DNA of 64,000 bases from GH45 sp046704385. GTDB lineage: Bacteria; Bacteroidota; Bacteroidia; Bacteroidales; SZUA-534. Below the pieces are notes generated by a model. The model did not search any database, had not been told where the DNA came from, and was given only the letters and a program-made list of their open reading frames with translations. The DNA lies in NCBI GenBank assembly GCA_046704385.1, contig JBJKSB010000036.1, positions 62,001 through 126,000 on the forward strand, given 5' to 3'. The translations under genes were made by a program, and so were the position numbers. Within the stretch, counting starts at the first letter, position 1. Every line of letters starts with the position of its first letter. Positions 8,934-19,784 of this stretch are shown here, one piece after another.

Positions 8934-9642
8934 AATTTATATTGTTGAAGATGAGGTAATTCACTTTACTGACCTCACTATATTACTTGAAGAAGCCGGG
9001 TATGAACTGGTTGGACATACCGACAATGCCGATGATGCCTTTGATAAAATAAAAGAAACCCAGCCTGATGTTGTAATGGTCGATATCTCGTTACCCGGTG
9101 TTAACAACGGAATTACTTTGTCGGAACGAATAAACAAAGAACTTCATATTCCGCATATTTTTACTACTTCGTTAACCCAGGATGAAATTATTGAGCAGGC
9201 TGTAAATACAAATCCGGACGGATATTTAAGAAAACCTGTTGAACTTACTAACCTAAAAGCTACCATTAAATTAGCCCTGGGTAAAAAAACAGATAATGTT
9301 AACAGCTCCGACGAAAACAAAACAAATCACCTGCTATTTACAAAAGTTGGCGACCGACTAAAAAAAATACCTGTAAATGAAATCCGATTTGCCCGCGCTG
9401 ATTCTGACAAATATATATCCGTGTTTTTGGAAACCAAAGAATTAGCGTGCCGAATAAGTTTAAAAGATTTAATTCAACAACTACCTGACTCATTTATCCA
9501 AATACACCGTTCGGTAGTAATAAACCTCGAATATTTATGCGAAATAAACGAGCGAAACCAAACTGTAAACATGCTGGGAATTGAACTTCCTATTGGCCGT
9601 AAATACCGACAAAACCTGAACAACTATTTTAAACGAATTTGA
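8923..9642 (+). CDS. LytTR-family response regulator
   Basis: 239 residues. The receiver domain (1-125) has acidic residues Asp10/Glu11, the phosphoacceptor Asp54 in VMVDISLPG, Thr/Ser in TTSLT and Lys in YLRKPV. The LytTR DNA-binding domain (~133-239) includes KKIPVNEIRFARADSDKY and FIQIHRSVVINL. Cognate partner of the overlapping TPR histidine kinase. The next gene, 374 bp downstream on the same strand, encodes the 2991-residue secreted protein, which makes it a candidate target (inference from position only). Confidence 0.92.
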   Translation: MDPKIYIVEDEVIHFTDLTILLEEAGYELVGHTDNADDAFDKIKETQPDVVMVDISLPGVNNGITLSERINKELHIPHIFTTSLTQDEIIEQAVNTNPDGYLRKPVELTNLKATIKLALGKKTDNVNSSDENKTNHLLFTKVGDRLKKIPVNEIRFARADSDKYISVFLETKELACRISLKDLIQQLPDSFIQIHRSVVINLEYLCEINERNQTVNMLGIELPIGRKYRQNLNNYFKRI

Positions 9643-10016
9643 TTTGTATAATTTCATAACACGCAAGAGTTAGACATTAATATTTAATGCGAAATATCAA
9701 TCAGTTGAAATTGCCAATTCTCTTTAAAAACTATTTCTAATGCATTAGTGGTGATTTTGTGCTAACTGAAACAGAATTTAGTTTGTTGAAGTAATTCTGT
9801 CTGAAAAATACTTTCTTAATTAATTACCTTATAAACACTTATAGTACAAAAAAATATAAAAAAATGCAAAAAATACTTGAAATAACAAAAGATTATATTA
9901 CTTTAGGATATAAAACTCCGAATATATTATTTTAAAATATGTAGCAAATTAATATTTTGCTATTAATCATGATTTAGGACGAATCTATTTTATATTAACA
10001 CCTCAATACTTCTAAC
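9643..10016. other. AT-rich leader region (374 bp) before the giant surface-protein gene
   Basis: No gene and no strong hairpin. The stretch is very AT-rich and should hold the promoter and 5' leader of the giant gene at 10017. LytTR operators are typically imperfect direct repeats; I could not identify a convincing pair by eye. Confidence 0.5.
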
Positions 10017-13000
10017 ATGAAAAAATTAAGTAGAAAACATTATGGAAAGAGTATTTCTAATTTTCTTTTATTTATCTCTTTCTTTTCGTTGGTATCAGTT
10101 AATGCAATAGCAACCAACCCTTTTTCAGGAGGAACCGGAAGCGCAGCTGATCCTTACCAAATAACGACAATTGTAGAGCTTGACAGTATGCATAATTATT
10201 TGGACAGCTGTTTCGTACTTATGAACGACCTCGATTTTAATGGTAGTATTTATGACAGTATAAATAGTACTGAAGGCTGGATACCGTTAGGAAATTCCTC
10301 AACCCGATTTACCGGAACTTTTGACGGAGCTGGGTATACAATAAGTAACCTTTACATTAACAGGTCTTCAACAAATTATATTGGGTTGTTTGGTTATACT
10401 AATGGAGCTATTATTGATAGCGTAAAATTAATTAATTGCGATATTTCAGGAGGACAATATACAGGAACCCTGGTAGGTTTAAATTATTCAACAACATCAA
10501 ACTGCTTTGCTACTGGTACAGTATCAGGTAGTAAATATACTGGAGGTTTGGTGGGTTACAATTCTGGTTTAACCCTTTCGAATTGTTATGCTAATAGTAA
10601 TGTGTTTGGTGGTAGTTATTATTCCGGTGGCCTGGTAGGATATAGTGACAATTCAACCATATCGGATTGTTATGCCACTGGTAAAGTAACAGGTGCAAGT
10701 GTTAATGGTGGCCTGGTAGGATATAATAAATCCACTACTATATCGAATTGTTATTCTGTTGGTATAGTTTCAGGAGGCTCATATTTAGGAGGTTTAATAG
10801 GATCGAATGATAATGGAACACTTACTAATGCATATTACAATACTGAAACCTGCGAACGAAGCATAGCAATGGGATATGATAACAATTCCCAAACAGCAAC
10901 CGGGCTTACCATTGAAGAAATGAAACAGCAAAGCAATTTTACAGGTTTTGATTTTACTACCGTTTGGGCTATGACAGACAATGAAAACTTTCCCATGCTC
11001 CAGTCTGTTTATAACGGTCCTGTTATCCTTCACGATTTAGAAACCAGAACGAAAATTAATGTGTTATATAAAGATACTGTTCGGGTAGTTCCAATGGACA
11101 ATAATATAATTACCTTAACATTGGCAGATGCTCCTGCAGGAATGCAGCTTCAGGATTCCATAATAACCTGGACACCCGATTCATTAGCTACATTTTCATA
11201 TTCAGTAATTGCAACTGATGCAAATATGGTATCAACCAAATATACGGGTTCAATTTTAGTAGTCCCTTTTGATGGAGCGGGAACAACAGGGGATCCTTAT
11301 CAAATTACTACTATTGACGAACTAAGTTATATCCATAATTGTCTGGACTGCAGCTATATTCTTATGAACAACCTCGATTTTAGTGGTAGTAGTTACAGTA
11401 GTGGCAGTGGCTGGGAACCTATAGGCACCGTTTCAATTCCTTTTACCGGAAGCCTTAATGGTTCTGGCCATACTATTGATAACCTTTATATTAACAGATC
11501 ATCTACAAATAATATTGGATTGATTGGCTATACTGATGGATCTACTGTTGAAAACCTGGGATTGATTAATTGCTATGTAAAAGGTATGTATAATGTAGGA
11601 GCCCTGGTGGCAAATAATGTTATGTCATCGACTATCACTAATTGTTATACTACCGGTGTAGTAATTGGTAATGATAGAACCGCTGGCATCGCGGCAAATA
11701 ATTCTAATTCATCATCAATATCGAATTGTTATTCTGAAGCATCAGCGTCGAGTAGCGCCAATAATGCTGGTGGAGTGGTTGCTGTAAATAATTCATCATC
11801 AGTTTCGAATTGTTATGCCACAGGTAAAATTTCAGGTAGTCAAATGATTGGTGGCTTGGTAGGTGATAATTCTAATTCTTCTCCTATATCAAATTGTTAT
11901 GCCACGGGTGAGGTATCTGGTAGTAGTTCAGTTGGTGGCCTGGTGGGTTATAATTCCAACTCAACTGTATCGAATAGTTATGCCACCGGTAAGGTAACTG
12001 GTGGTAATTATGTTGGTGGTTTTGTTGGTGGTAATTATTATGCTACCGAATCGAATTGTTATGCTGTGGGCAGTGTTTCAGGAAACACTAATACAGCAGG
12101 TTTTGTAGGTTATAATTCATATTCAACGCTTACTAATGCATATTACAATACAGAAACCTGCGGACAAAGCATAGGAATAGGGTGGGATAACAATTCCCAA
12201 ACAGCTACAGGACTTACCATTGAAGAAATGAAACAGCAAAGTAATTTTACGGGCTTTGATTTTACTACCGTTTGGACAATAATCGATAATAAAAATTTCC
12301 CAAGACTTCAGTCTGTTTATAATGCTCCTGTTATTCTTCACGATTTTATTACAAGGGCAACAATCAATGTTATTTATAAAGACACCATCCTTGTAGTGCT
12401 AATGGATAATAACAATATTACCTTAACAATAGAAAATGTTCCAAATGGTATGCTACTTCAGGATTCTATAATTTCCTGGACTCCCGACTCATTAGCTACA
12501 TTTTCATTTTCAGTAATTGCTACTGATGCAAATATGGTGTCAACGAAATATACTGGCTCAATATTGGTAACACCCTTTGCTGGAGTGGGAACAGCAGATA
12601 ATCCTTTCCAGGTAACTACAATTGATGAACTGTATTACATCCGTAATTGTCCAGCCGACAATTATATTCTTATGAATGATCTTGATTTTGATGGTAGCGC
12701 TTACGATAATGTAAATAGTACTCTAGGTTGGCTTCCATTAGGAAATTCCTCGACACCATTTACCGGAAGCTTTGATGGAGATGGACATACAATAAGTAAC
12801 CTATACATTAACCGGCCTTCAACCAATTATATCGGATTGTTTGGAAATACCAGCGGAGCTGTAATTAAAAACCTGGGTTTAATGAATAGTGATATAACAG
12901 GTGCACAATATTCAGGAGGTATGATTGGATATAATTCATCGACTACATCAAATTGCTTTGCAACAGGTAGAGTAACAGGTAGTCAAAATACAGGAGGCTT

Positions 13001-16000
13001 GGTTGGTTATAATTCTAGCTCAACTATATCAAGTTGTTATGCTACTTGTGAGGTAGTCGGTACCGTTAATGTTGGAGGTTTGCTAGGTTATAATAGTTCT
13101 TCCTCAGTATCCAATTGTTATACTGTGGGTAGTGTTTCCGGAAACACCAATGCAGGAGGATTCGTAGGTACAAATGCAGGTGCAACACTTTCTAATGTAT
13201 ATTACAACACGGAAACTTGCGGACAAAGCTCAGGAATTGGAACAGATAACAATTCCCAAACAGCAACCGGACTAACCACTGAAGATATGAAACAGCAGGG
13301 CAATTTTACAGGTTTTGATTTTACAAACATTTGGACTAATACCGATGGAGAAACCTTTCCTCATTTCATTTCAATTTATAACAGCCCCGTTATTCTGCAA
13401 AATTTAACTACATTGACTATAATCGATGTTTTGTATAAAGATACTGTTCATGTAGTTCCAATGGATAATAATGTAATTACATTGACAATGGAAGGTGCTC
13501 CAACAGGAATGCTATTACAGGATTCAATTATTACCTGGACACCTGATTCATTTGGTGAATTTACTTTTACTTTGGTAGCTACTGATGCAAATCTGTGGTC
13601 TAATAAATACAAATGCACAATAGTTGTAACACCAAATGGTGATGGAACCGTATCAAATCCGTATAAAATAGTAACAATTAATGACTTAAATGCTTTACGA
13701 GAATTGCCTGATGGTTATTTTATCCTTATGAACGATCTTGACTTTAATGGTAGCGTTTACGACAGTATTAACAGTACTGAAGGCTGGGAACCTATTGGAA
13801 ACGCCTCAATCCCTTTTACTGGAAGCTTTAATGGATCAGGACATACAATAAGTAATCTTTACATTAAAAGAACAACAAGTTATATTGGGCTATTTGGCTA
13901 TACTAATGGAGCCAATATTGATAGCGTAAAATTAATGAATTGCAATATTTCAGGAGGACAATATGCCGGTAGTTTGATTGGTTATAATTATAATTCATCT
14001 ACCATTTCAAATTGTTATGCAACCTTTACAATAACAGGTAGTTATAGTACTGGTGGGCTTGTTGGATATAATACAAACTCATCAGCTTTATCAAATTGTT
14101 TTGCAAATGGTATAGTGTCTGGGATTGATGATGTTGGAGGCCTGGTAGGATATAATATATATTCATCAACTTTATCGAATTGTTTTGCTAGCGGAAAAGT
14201 ATCTGGAAGAAATTATATTGGTGGCTTGGTTGGATTAGCTTATGCTGGATGTTCAATTTCAAATTGCTATGCTACAGGTGATGTTACTGGTGAAGGATAT
14301 GTGGGAGGACTAGTGGGAAAACAATATTCAACTTCAACAATTTCAGAATCTTATTCTGCAGGTAGCACCTCAGGAAACACCTATACTGGAGGATTTATTG
14401 GTGACAATGAACAATCCACCTTAACGAATACTTATTGCAATTCAGAAACCAGCGGTCAAAGTAATGCAATAGGTTATGATAACAATGCACAGACAGTTAC
14501 CTGGCTCACTTCCAACGAGATGAAATTGCAAAGTAATTTTACGGGTTTTAATTTTACTACTGTTTGGACTATAACTGACGGTGAGACTTTTCCCCGACTC
14601 CAATCTGTTTATAATCCTCCCTTTATTCTTCATGATTTAGAAACAAGAGCAGTAATTAATGTATTATATAAAGATACTGTTCGGGTAGTTCCAATGGACA
14701 ATAATGTAATTACTTTGACATTGCAAGATGCACCTGTAGGAATGCAAATTCAGGATTCCATTATTACCTGGACACCTGATACGTATGGTGTATATACTTT
14801 TACACTAGTAGCCACAGATGCAAATTTATGGTCTAATCAATATAAATGTACAGTGGTTGTTACACCAAATGGACAAGGAACTGAAGCAAATCCATACGAG
14901 GTAACTACAATAGAGGAACTTGATGCTATTCGATATTTATCCAATGATTATGTTGTATTAATGAATGATCTTGATTTTTCCGGGAGTATATACGATAGTA
15001 ATAATAGTGTTGAAGGATGGGAGCCAATTGGAACTAATACTCATCCTTTTCGTGGAAACTTTAATGGGAATGGTCATATTATAAATAGTCTTTATATTAA
15101 CAGTTCAAATTCTTATACGGGTTTATTCGGTTATATTTCTGGAGCAACTATTGACAGCATTGGAATTACTAATTGCAATGTTACAGGTATTAGTAATGTA
15201 GGAGGCTTGGTGGGATATGCCTATTCATCATCCATTTCGAATTGTTATACTACGGGTAAGGTAACTGGAGAAAGTTCTGTTGGAGGTCTGGTGGGATTTT
15301 CCTATAATTCATCAACTATTTCGAATTGTTATGCAAACTGTGATGTTTCTGGTGGTTCTTATATTGGAGGTTTGGTAGGATTCAGTTACTACGCATCGGC
15401 AATTTCAAATTGTTATTCTGTGGGCAAAGTTAATGGGAACTCAAATGTTGGGGGTTTGTTAGGAAGAAATTATTATAGTAACTCAACCGTAACCAATTCA
15501 TATTACAATACTGAAACCAGTGGACAAAGTAATGGAATCGGAATAGATGATAATTCACAAACAGTTACCGGCTTAACTACATTAGAAATGAAACAGCAAA
15601 GTAATTTTACAGGCTTTGATTTTACTAACATCTGGACAATAACCAACGCTAAAAAGTTCCCGCGGCTCAATGCTGTGTATGATATCCCGATGATCCTAAG
15701 TACCTTGTCAAAAATAATTGCACTTAATGATACTTACATCGATACAATAGATGTAGTTCGTATGGATAATGATGCAATTACATTTTCATTAGAAAGTGCT
15801 CCAACAGGAATGCAATTACAGGATTCCGTAATCACCTTTACTCCAAATGCAACAGGTGTTTACAGCTTTATTGTAGATGCAACAGATGCAAACTTGTTTA
15901 CTTCTAAGTATCAGTTTACGTTGGTTGTAAAACCTACAGGAGATGGTACCCAATCAAATCCTTATCAAATTACTACAATTGAAGAACTTAATACGGTGCG

Positions 16001-18992
16001 ATATTTAGCGAGTGATTATTTTATCCTGATGAACGATCTTGATTTTACTGGAAGTGAATTCGACAATATTAATAGTACCAAAGGATGGGATCCAATAGGT
16101 GATATCACATCACCGTTTTCCGGTAGCTTCAATGGTGACGGTCATAGTATTAGCAATTTATTTATAAACAGTAGCTTATATTATGTTGGTTTATTTGGTT
16201 ATATTGATGGAGCTACTATTGATAGCCTGGGAATTAATAACTGTAATATAACAGGGGGTTATGTTATAGGAGGTTTGGCAGGATATACGTCTAATTCATC
16301 GACTATTTCGAATTGTTATGTAACTGGTGAAGTTACTTCAGTTGTGCTTGGAGATGATGATGTTGGTGTAGGAGGACTGGTTGGAAATAATTATTCATCA
16401 AACATTTCGGATTGCCATACAGAGGTAAAGGTATTAAATAATAATGAATATTATTATACTGGAGGCCTGGTAGGATTTAATTATAATTCATCACCTATTT
16501 CTAATTGTTATGCAACTGGTGATATATCCAGTTATACTAATGCAGGAGGATTAGTAGGATGGAATGGTTCTTCATCGCCCATTTCGAATTGTTATGCAAC
16601 TGGTGATGTCACAGGAATTATTACAGAAAATGATGAATCTGGTATTGGAGGACTGATAGGATATAATTATTCGTCAGCTATCTCGAGTTGTTATGCAACC
16701 GGTAATGTTTCTGGTGATTTTTATACTGGAGGATTGGTGGGATGGAACGATTCTCAATCGCCAATTTCGGATTGTTTTGTAACTGGTGATGTTTCTGGTA
16801 GCCGATATATCGGTGGTTTGCTAGGATATAATAGTTCTGCATCGCCCATCTCGAATTGCTATTCTTCTGGAAATGTGCTGGGATCAACTAAAACTGGTGG
16901 ATTTATCGGAGAAAATTTTTCATTAATTATCAATAGTTTTTATGATACAGGCACTTCAGGTTTAAGCGCTGGAATTGGAGCAGAGAATAATGGCCAGACA
17001 GTTACCGGAATAAATACTTTACAATTTAATGATACTACAAATTATTTTACAGGCTGGAATTTCGACACCGTTTGGCATATTGCTTATGTTTGTGATATTG
17101 ATACAGTTTTGCGGCCTTATTTAAGCTGGCAGAACATTCATAAAACTTCGTTTATTGCTGGTGCTAATGGTTCAATTTCCGGAGATACTGTCAGTTACGT
17201 TGGAAACGGGTGTAATGCACTCACAAGCGTAACTGCCGTGCCAGATGCTACTTACCATTTTGTAGAATGGCAAAACGCAGGTGGTGCCAGTATTACAAAT
17301 GATAATCCTTTGACCTTGACAAATGTAATAAGTGATAGTAGTTTAGTTGCCATATTCAGCAATCTTTATGATGTAAACTTTACTGCAGGAATAAACGGTT
17401 CAATATCAGGGACAACACCGCAGATTGTTATTAATGGTTCAAATGCAACAGCAGTAACTGCTATACCCGATGCCAATTATCATTTTGTGAAATGGCAAAC
17501 TTCAAACGGTGATAGCATTACTAATACCAATCCATTGACCGTTACCAATGTAGTAAGCGATACAAGTTTGGTTGCCGTATTTGAAATTGATTCATATCAG
17601 GTAAGCCTTACAACCGGAACAAATGGTTCAATAACAGGTGACACTTCTCAGGTTGTAAATCATGGCTCAGATGCGACAGCAGTAACAGCAGTTCCGGATG
17701 CCAATTATCATTTCGTGGAATGGCAAACAACCAGTGGTGATAGCATAACAAACGATAATCCGTTGACCGTAACGAACGTTGTGAGCGACACAAGTTTAGT
17801 TGCGGTATTTGAAATTGATTCTTACAATGTAAGCTTTACTGCCGGAGCAAATGGTTCAATAACCGGCACAACATCTCAGGTTGTAAATCACGGCTCAGAT
17901 GCAACAGCAGTAACAGCAGTTCCTGATGCCCATTATCACTTTGTGGAATGGCAAACAACCAGTGGCGATAGTATCACAAATGATAATCCTTTGACAATGA
18001 CAAATGTTGTTAGTGATAGCAGTTTGGTTGCGATATTTGAAATTGATTCTTACGATGTAAGTTTTACAGCAGGAGCAAATGGTTCAATAACCGGCACAAC
18101 ATCCCAGGTTGTAAATCACGGGTCAGATGCGACAGCAGTAACAGCTGTACCTGATGCCCATTATCACTTTGTGGAATGGCAAACAACCAGTGGAGACAGC
18201 ATCGCAAACGTCAATCCTTTGACATTGACTAATGTAGTAAACGATACAAGTTTAGTTGCTGTATTTGAAATCGATTCCTACAATGTAAACTTTACCGCAG
18301 GAGCAAATGGTTCAATAACCGGCACAACATCTCAGGTTGTAAATCACGGCTCAGATGCAACAGCAGTGACAGCTGTGCCAGATGCCCATTATCACTTTGT
18401 GGAATGGCAAACAACCAGTGGCGATAGCATCACTAATAATAATCCGTTAACTGTGACCCAGGTTATAAGCGACAGTAGTTTAGTTGCCATTTTTGAAATC
18501 GATTCTTACCAGGTTAACTTTACTGCCGGAACAAATGGTTCGATATCGGGTGAAACATTCCAGATTGTCAGTTATGGTTCTAATGCAACAGCCGTTACTG
18601 CCATACCAGATGCTAATTATCGTTTTGTGGAATGGCAGACAAATGGCGGGGACAGTATCACAAATGACAATCCGCTAACAATAACCAATGTGTTAAGCGA
18701 TAGTAGTTTAATTGCCATTTTTGAATTATATTCATCAATAAATACTAACAATGAAACAGACCGACAGTTATCAATCTGGCCAAATCCTGCTTCTAATCAG
18801 TTAACGATTGAAATTGAAAATATGCAAACCGGCAGATATGCTATTTTTAATATTGACGGGCGAATAATAAGCATGGGTTTGTTAACCGGAGATATCAGTA
18901 TTATTGATGTTTCTTTATTAAAAGGAGGTATTTATTTACTGAATGTGAATTATAATAGCAAAGCTGAAAGCAGAAAATTAATAATCAAATAA
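10017..18992 (+). CDS. Giant GLUG / InlB-repeat surface protein with T9SS sorting domain
   Basis: 2991 residues. Signal peptide (1-33). Six large modules begin near residues 38, 420, 856, 1208, 1619 and 1975, each opening with a G-x-G-x-x-x-x-P-Y/F-x-[IV]-x-T[IT] strand. Each continues with many GLUG-type repeats (GGLVGYN...SNCYATG...V), a closing YYNTETSGQS...FPRLQSVY segment and, in the first five, a cadherin/Ig-like spacer (MQLQDSIITWTPD). Seven divergent InlB B-repeats (~2378-2905, 76 residues each: FTAGANGSITGTTSQ, YHFVEWQT, LVAVFE) form a stalk. The C-terminal T9SS type A domain (WPNPASNQLTIEI ... KLIIK) directs outer-membrane export. Function is probably adhesion or glycan contact (inference). 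It is monocistronic with a terminator. Threonine/serine/asparagine-rich and highly repetitive, so assembly errors are possible. Confidence 0.9.
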   Translation: MKKLSRKHYGKSISNFLLFISFFSLVSVNAIATNPFSGGTGSAADPYQITTIVELDSMHNYLDSCFVLMNDLDFNGSIYDSINSTEGWIPLGNSSTRFTGTFDGAGYTISNLYINRSSTNYIGLFGYTNGAIIDSVKLINCDISGGQYTGTLVGLNYSTTSNCFATGTVSGSKYTGGLVGYNSGLTLSNCYANSNVFGGSYYSGGLVGYSDNSTISDCYATGKVTGASVNGGLVGYNKSTTISNCYSVGIVSGGSYLGGLIGSNDNGTLTNAYYNTETCERSIAMGYDNNSQTATGLTIEEMKQQSNFTGFDFTTVWAMTDNENFPMLQSVYNGPVILHDLETRTKINVLYKDTVRVVPMDNNIITLTLADAPAGMQLQDSIITWTPDSLATFSYSVIATDANMVSTKYTGSILVVPFDGAGTTGDPYQITTIDELSYIHNCLDCSYILMNNLDFSGSSYSSGSGWEPIGTVSIPFTGSLNGSGHTIDNLYINRSSTNNIGLIGYTDGSTVENLGLINCYVKGMYNVGALVANNVMSSTITNCYTTGVVIGNDRTAGIAANNSNSSSISNCYSEASASSSANNAGGVVAVNNSSSVSNCYATGKISGSQMIGGLVGDNSNSSPISNCYATGEVSGSSSVGGLVGYNSNSTVSNSYATGKVTGGNYVGGFVGGNYYATESNCYAVGSVSGNTNTAGFVGYNSYSTLTNAYYNTETCGQSIGIGWDNNSQTATGLTIEEMKQQSNFTGFDFTTVWTIIDNKNFPRLQSVYNAPVILHDFITRATINVIYKDTILVVLMDNNNITLTIENVPNGMLLQDSIISWTPDSLATFSFSVIATDANMVSTKYTGSILVTPFAGVGTADNPFQVTTIDELYYIRNCPADNYILMNDLDFDGSAYDNVNSTLGWLPLGNSSTPFTGSFDGDGHTISNLYINRPSTNYIGLFGNTSGAVIKNLGLMNSDITGAQYSGGMIGYNSSTTSNCFATGRVTGSQNTGGLVGYNSSSTISSCYATCEVVGTVNVGGLLGYNSSSSVSNCYTVGSVSGNTNAGGFVGTNAGATLSNVYYNTETCGQSSGIGTDNNSQTATGLTTEDMKQQGNFTGFDFTNIWTNTDGETFPHFISIYNSPVILQNLTTLTIIDVLYKDTVHVVPMDNNVITLTMEGAPTGMLLQDSIITWTPDSFGEFTFTLVATDANLWSNKYKCTIVVTPNGDGTVSNPYKIVTINDLNALRELPDGYFILMNDLDFNGSVYDSINSTEGWEPIGNASIPFTGSFNGSGHTISNLYIKRTTSYIGLFGYTNGANIDSVKLMNCNISGGQYAGSLIGYNYNSSTISNCYATFTITGSYSTGGLVGYNTNSSALSNCFANGIVSGIDDVGGLVGYNIYSSTLSNCFASGKVSGRNYIGGLVGLAYAGCSISNCYATGDVTGEGYVGGLVGKQYSTSTISESYSAGSTSGNTYTGGFIGDNEQSTLTNTYCNSETSGQSNAIGYDNNAQTVTWLTSNEMKLQSNFTGFNFTTVWTITDGETFPRLQSVYNPPFILHDLETRAVINVLYKDTVRVVPMDNNVITLTLQDAPVGMQIQDSIITWTPDTYGVYTFTLVATDANLWSNQYKCTVVVTPNGQGTEANPYEVTTIEELDAIRYLSNDYVVLMNDLDFSGSIYDSNNSVEGWEPIGTNTHPFRGNFNGNGHIINSLYINSSNSYTGLFGYISGATIDSIGITNCNVTGISNVGGLVGYAYSSSISNCYTTGKVTGESSVGGLVGFSYNSSTISNCYANCDVSGGSYIGGLVGFSYYASAISNCYSVGKVNGNSNVGGLLGRNYYSNSTVTNSYYNTETSGQSNGIGIDDNSQTVTGLTTLEMKQQSNFTGFDFTNIWTITNAKKFPRLNAVYDIPMILSTLSKIIALNDTYIDTIDVVRMDNDAITFSLESAPTGMQLQDSVITFTPNATGVYSFIVDATDANLFTSKYQFTLVVKPTGDGTQSNPYQITTIEELNTVRYLASDYFILMNDLDFTGSEFDNINSTKGWDPIGDITSPFSGSFNGDGHSISNLFINSSLYYVGLFGYIDGATIDSLGINNCNITGGYVIGGLAGYTSNSSTISNCYVTGEVTSVVLGDDDVGVGGLVGNNYSSNISDCHTEVKVLNNNEYYYTGGLVGFNYNSSPISNCYATGDISSYTNAGGLVGWNGSSSPISNCYATGDVTGIITENDESGIGGLIGYNYSSAISSCYATGNVSGDFYTGGLVGWNDSQSPISDCFVTGDVSGSRYIGGLLGYNSSASPISNCYSSGNVLGSTKTGGFIGENFSLIINSFYDTGTSGLSAGIGAENNGQTVTGINTLQFNDTTNYFTGWNFDTVWHIAYVCDIDTVLRPYLSWQNIHKTSFIAGANGSISGDTVSYVGNGCNALTSVTAVPDATYHFVEWQNAGGASITNDNPLTLTNVISDSSLVAIFSNLYDVNFTAGINGSISGTTPQIVINGSNATAVTAIPDANYHFVKWQTSNGDSITNTNPLTVTNVVSDTSLVAVFEIDSYQVSLTTGTNGSITGDTSQVVNHGSDATAVTAVPDANYHFVEWQTTSGDSITNDNPLTVTNVVSDTSLVAVFEIDSYNVSFTAGANGSITGTTSQVVNHGSDATAVTAVPDAHYHFVEWQTTSGDSITNDNPLTMTNVVSDSSLVAIFEIDSYDVSFTAGANGSITGTTSQVVNHGSDATAVTAVPDAHYHFVEWQTTSGDSIANVNPLTLTNVVNDTSLVAVFEIDSYNVNFTAGANGSITGTTSQVVNHGSDATAVTAVPDAHYHFVEWQTTSGDSITNNNPLTVTQVISDSSLVAIFEIDSYQVNFTAGTNGSISGETFQIVSYGSNATAVTAIPDANYRFVEWQTNGGDSITNDNPLTITNVLSDSSLIAIFELYSSINTNNETDRQLSIWPNPASNQLTIEIENMQTGRYAIFNIDGRIISMGLLTGDISIIDVSLLKGGIYLLNVNYNSKAESRKLIIK
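17364..18731 (+). repeat. 228-bp tandem repeats encoding InlB-type stalk units
   Basis: Six consecutive 228-bp units begin at 17364, 17592, 17820, 18048, 18276 and 18504; a more diverged seventh precedes them. Units starting at 17820, 18048 and 18276 are nearly identical over long stretches (e.g. GGTTCAATAACCGGCACAAC recurs in all three), while the outer ones are diverged. This fits recent internal duplication, and copy number could vary by recombination. Confidence 0.9.
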
Positions 18993-19000
18993 ACAAAGAA

Positions 19001-19050
19001 AGAACTCTAATAACCAGAAATTCATAATAGGTTATTAGAGCTCTTTTTTT
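19001..19050 (+). terminator. Rho-independent terminator after the giant surface-protein gene
   Basis: A 15-bp stem with one mismatch (19001-19015 against 19030-19044, core CTCTAATAACC/GGTTATTAGAG), followed by a T-run to 19050. It starts 8 bp after the stop codon. Confidence 0.85.
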
Positions 19051-19105
19051 ATCTCTGTGTTGATTCATATAAATCAGTTCATGCACATTTTAAATCAAAC
19101 TAAAA

Positions 19106-19619
19106 TCACCCCAACTCCTGCTCTTTTTCATCTTCCATTAAATGATTCAAATCCTGCGGTTCGGCATGGATATATATCTCGCTGCGAGGTATAAGATTCT
19201 TCAATTCTGTCTCAATTTTATCGCACAGTTCATGTATCTGTTTGAGGTTTGAATCCGGGTCAACATGAATGTTAAATTTAATGAAAGTGTCAGCTCCTGC
19301 TGTGCGTACTTTTAAGCTATGCATACGCTTTACTTCAGGATAATTACTTAAAACTGCCTTGACTTTTTGAATGGTTTTCTGGGGAGCTTTGTCGAGTAAA
19401 ACATCAATCGCTTTTTTGCCACCTTAAATAAAGCCCGCGAACGTGTAAAATCAACTATAATGGAGCTGATAACCACAATGTAACTCTCTATATGAGTATT
19501 CCCGGTAATAAGCCTTTCAATGGCTTCATAAATAATCCATACACAAGTAATTTAAAACCCGTTAAAAATATGGCTGCAAGCACCGATACAAAAGCTACTT
19601 TATTTTTCTCTTTAACCAT
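19106..19619 (-). pseudogene. CDF-family cation efflux protein remnant with internal deletions
   Basis: Reading the minus strand from ATG at 19617-19619, the N-terminus MVKEKNKVAFVSVLAAIF and TGFKLL is that of a cation diffusion facilitator. The reading then jumps in another frame to the segment CVWIIYEAIERLITGNTH, a third membrane-helix segment (VVISSIIVDFTRSRALFKVA), and in a further frame to the C-terminal cytoplasmic domain (IDVLLDKAPQKTIQKVKAVL to the stop at 19106). The TM1-TM2 loop and TM2, and the segment between TM3 and TM6 that should hold the second HxxxD metal site, are missing. Intact CDF proteins are about 300 residues; about 170 codons' worth remain. No insertion sequence is present. 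Only the last 72 codons are an uninterrupted frame starting with ATG. Non-functional as a transporter. Confidence 0.85.
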
Positions 19620-19784
19620 GAAAAAAATTTTAATAATAACTATGATACTGTAAATCTTTTAACAAATTAAACTGATATAAATTACTAATTTAGAAAGCAA
19701 GGGTGAATGCAATTTAGTAAAAAGTCATCAACAAAAAAGAGGCAATTGAGAAAAACAGGTAATGAGCAGGAATCAAACTGAGCC

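Noticed and set aside
17160..18731. Regularly spaced repeats suggesting a CRISPR-like array
   Set aside because: The 228-bp units are contiguous without unique spacers and are in frame within a coding sequence.
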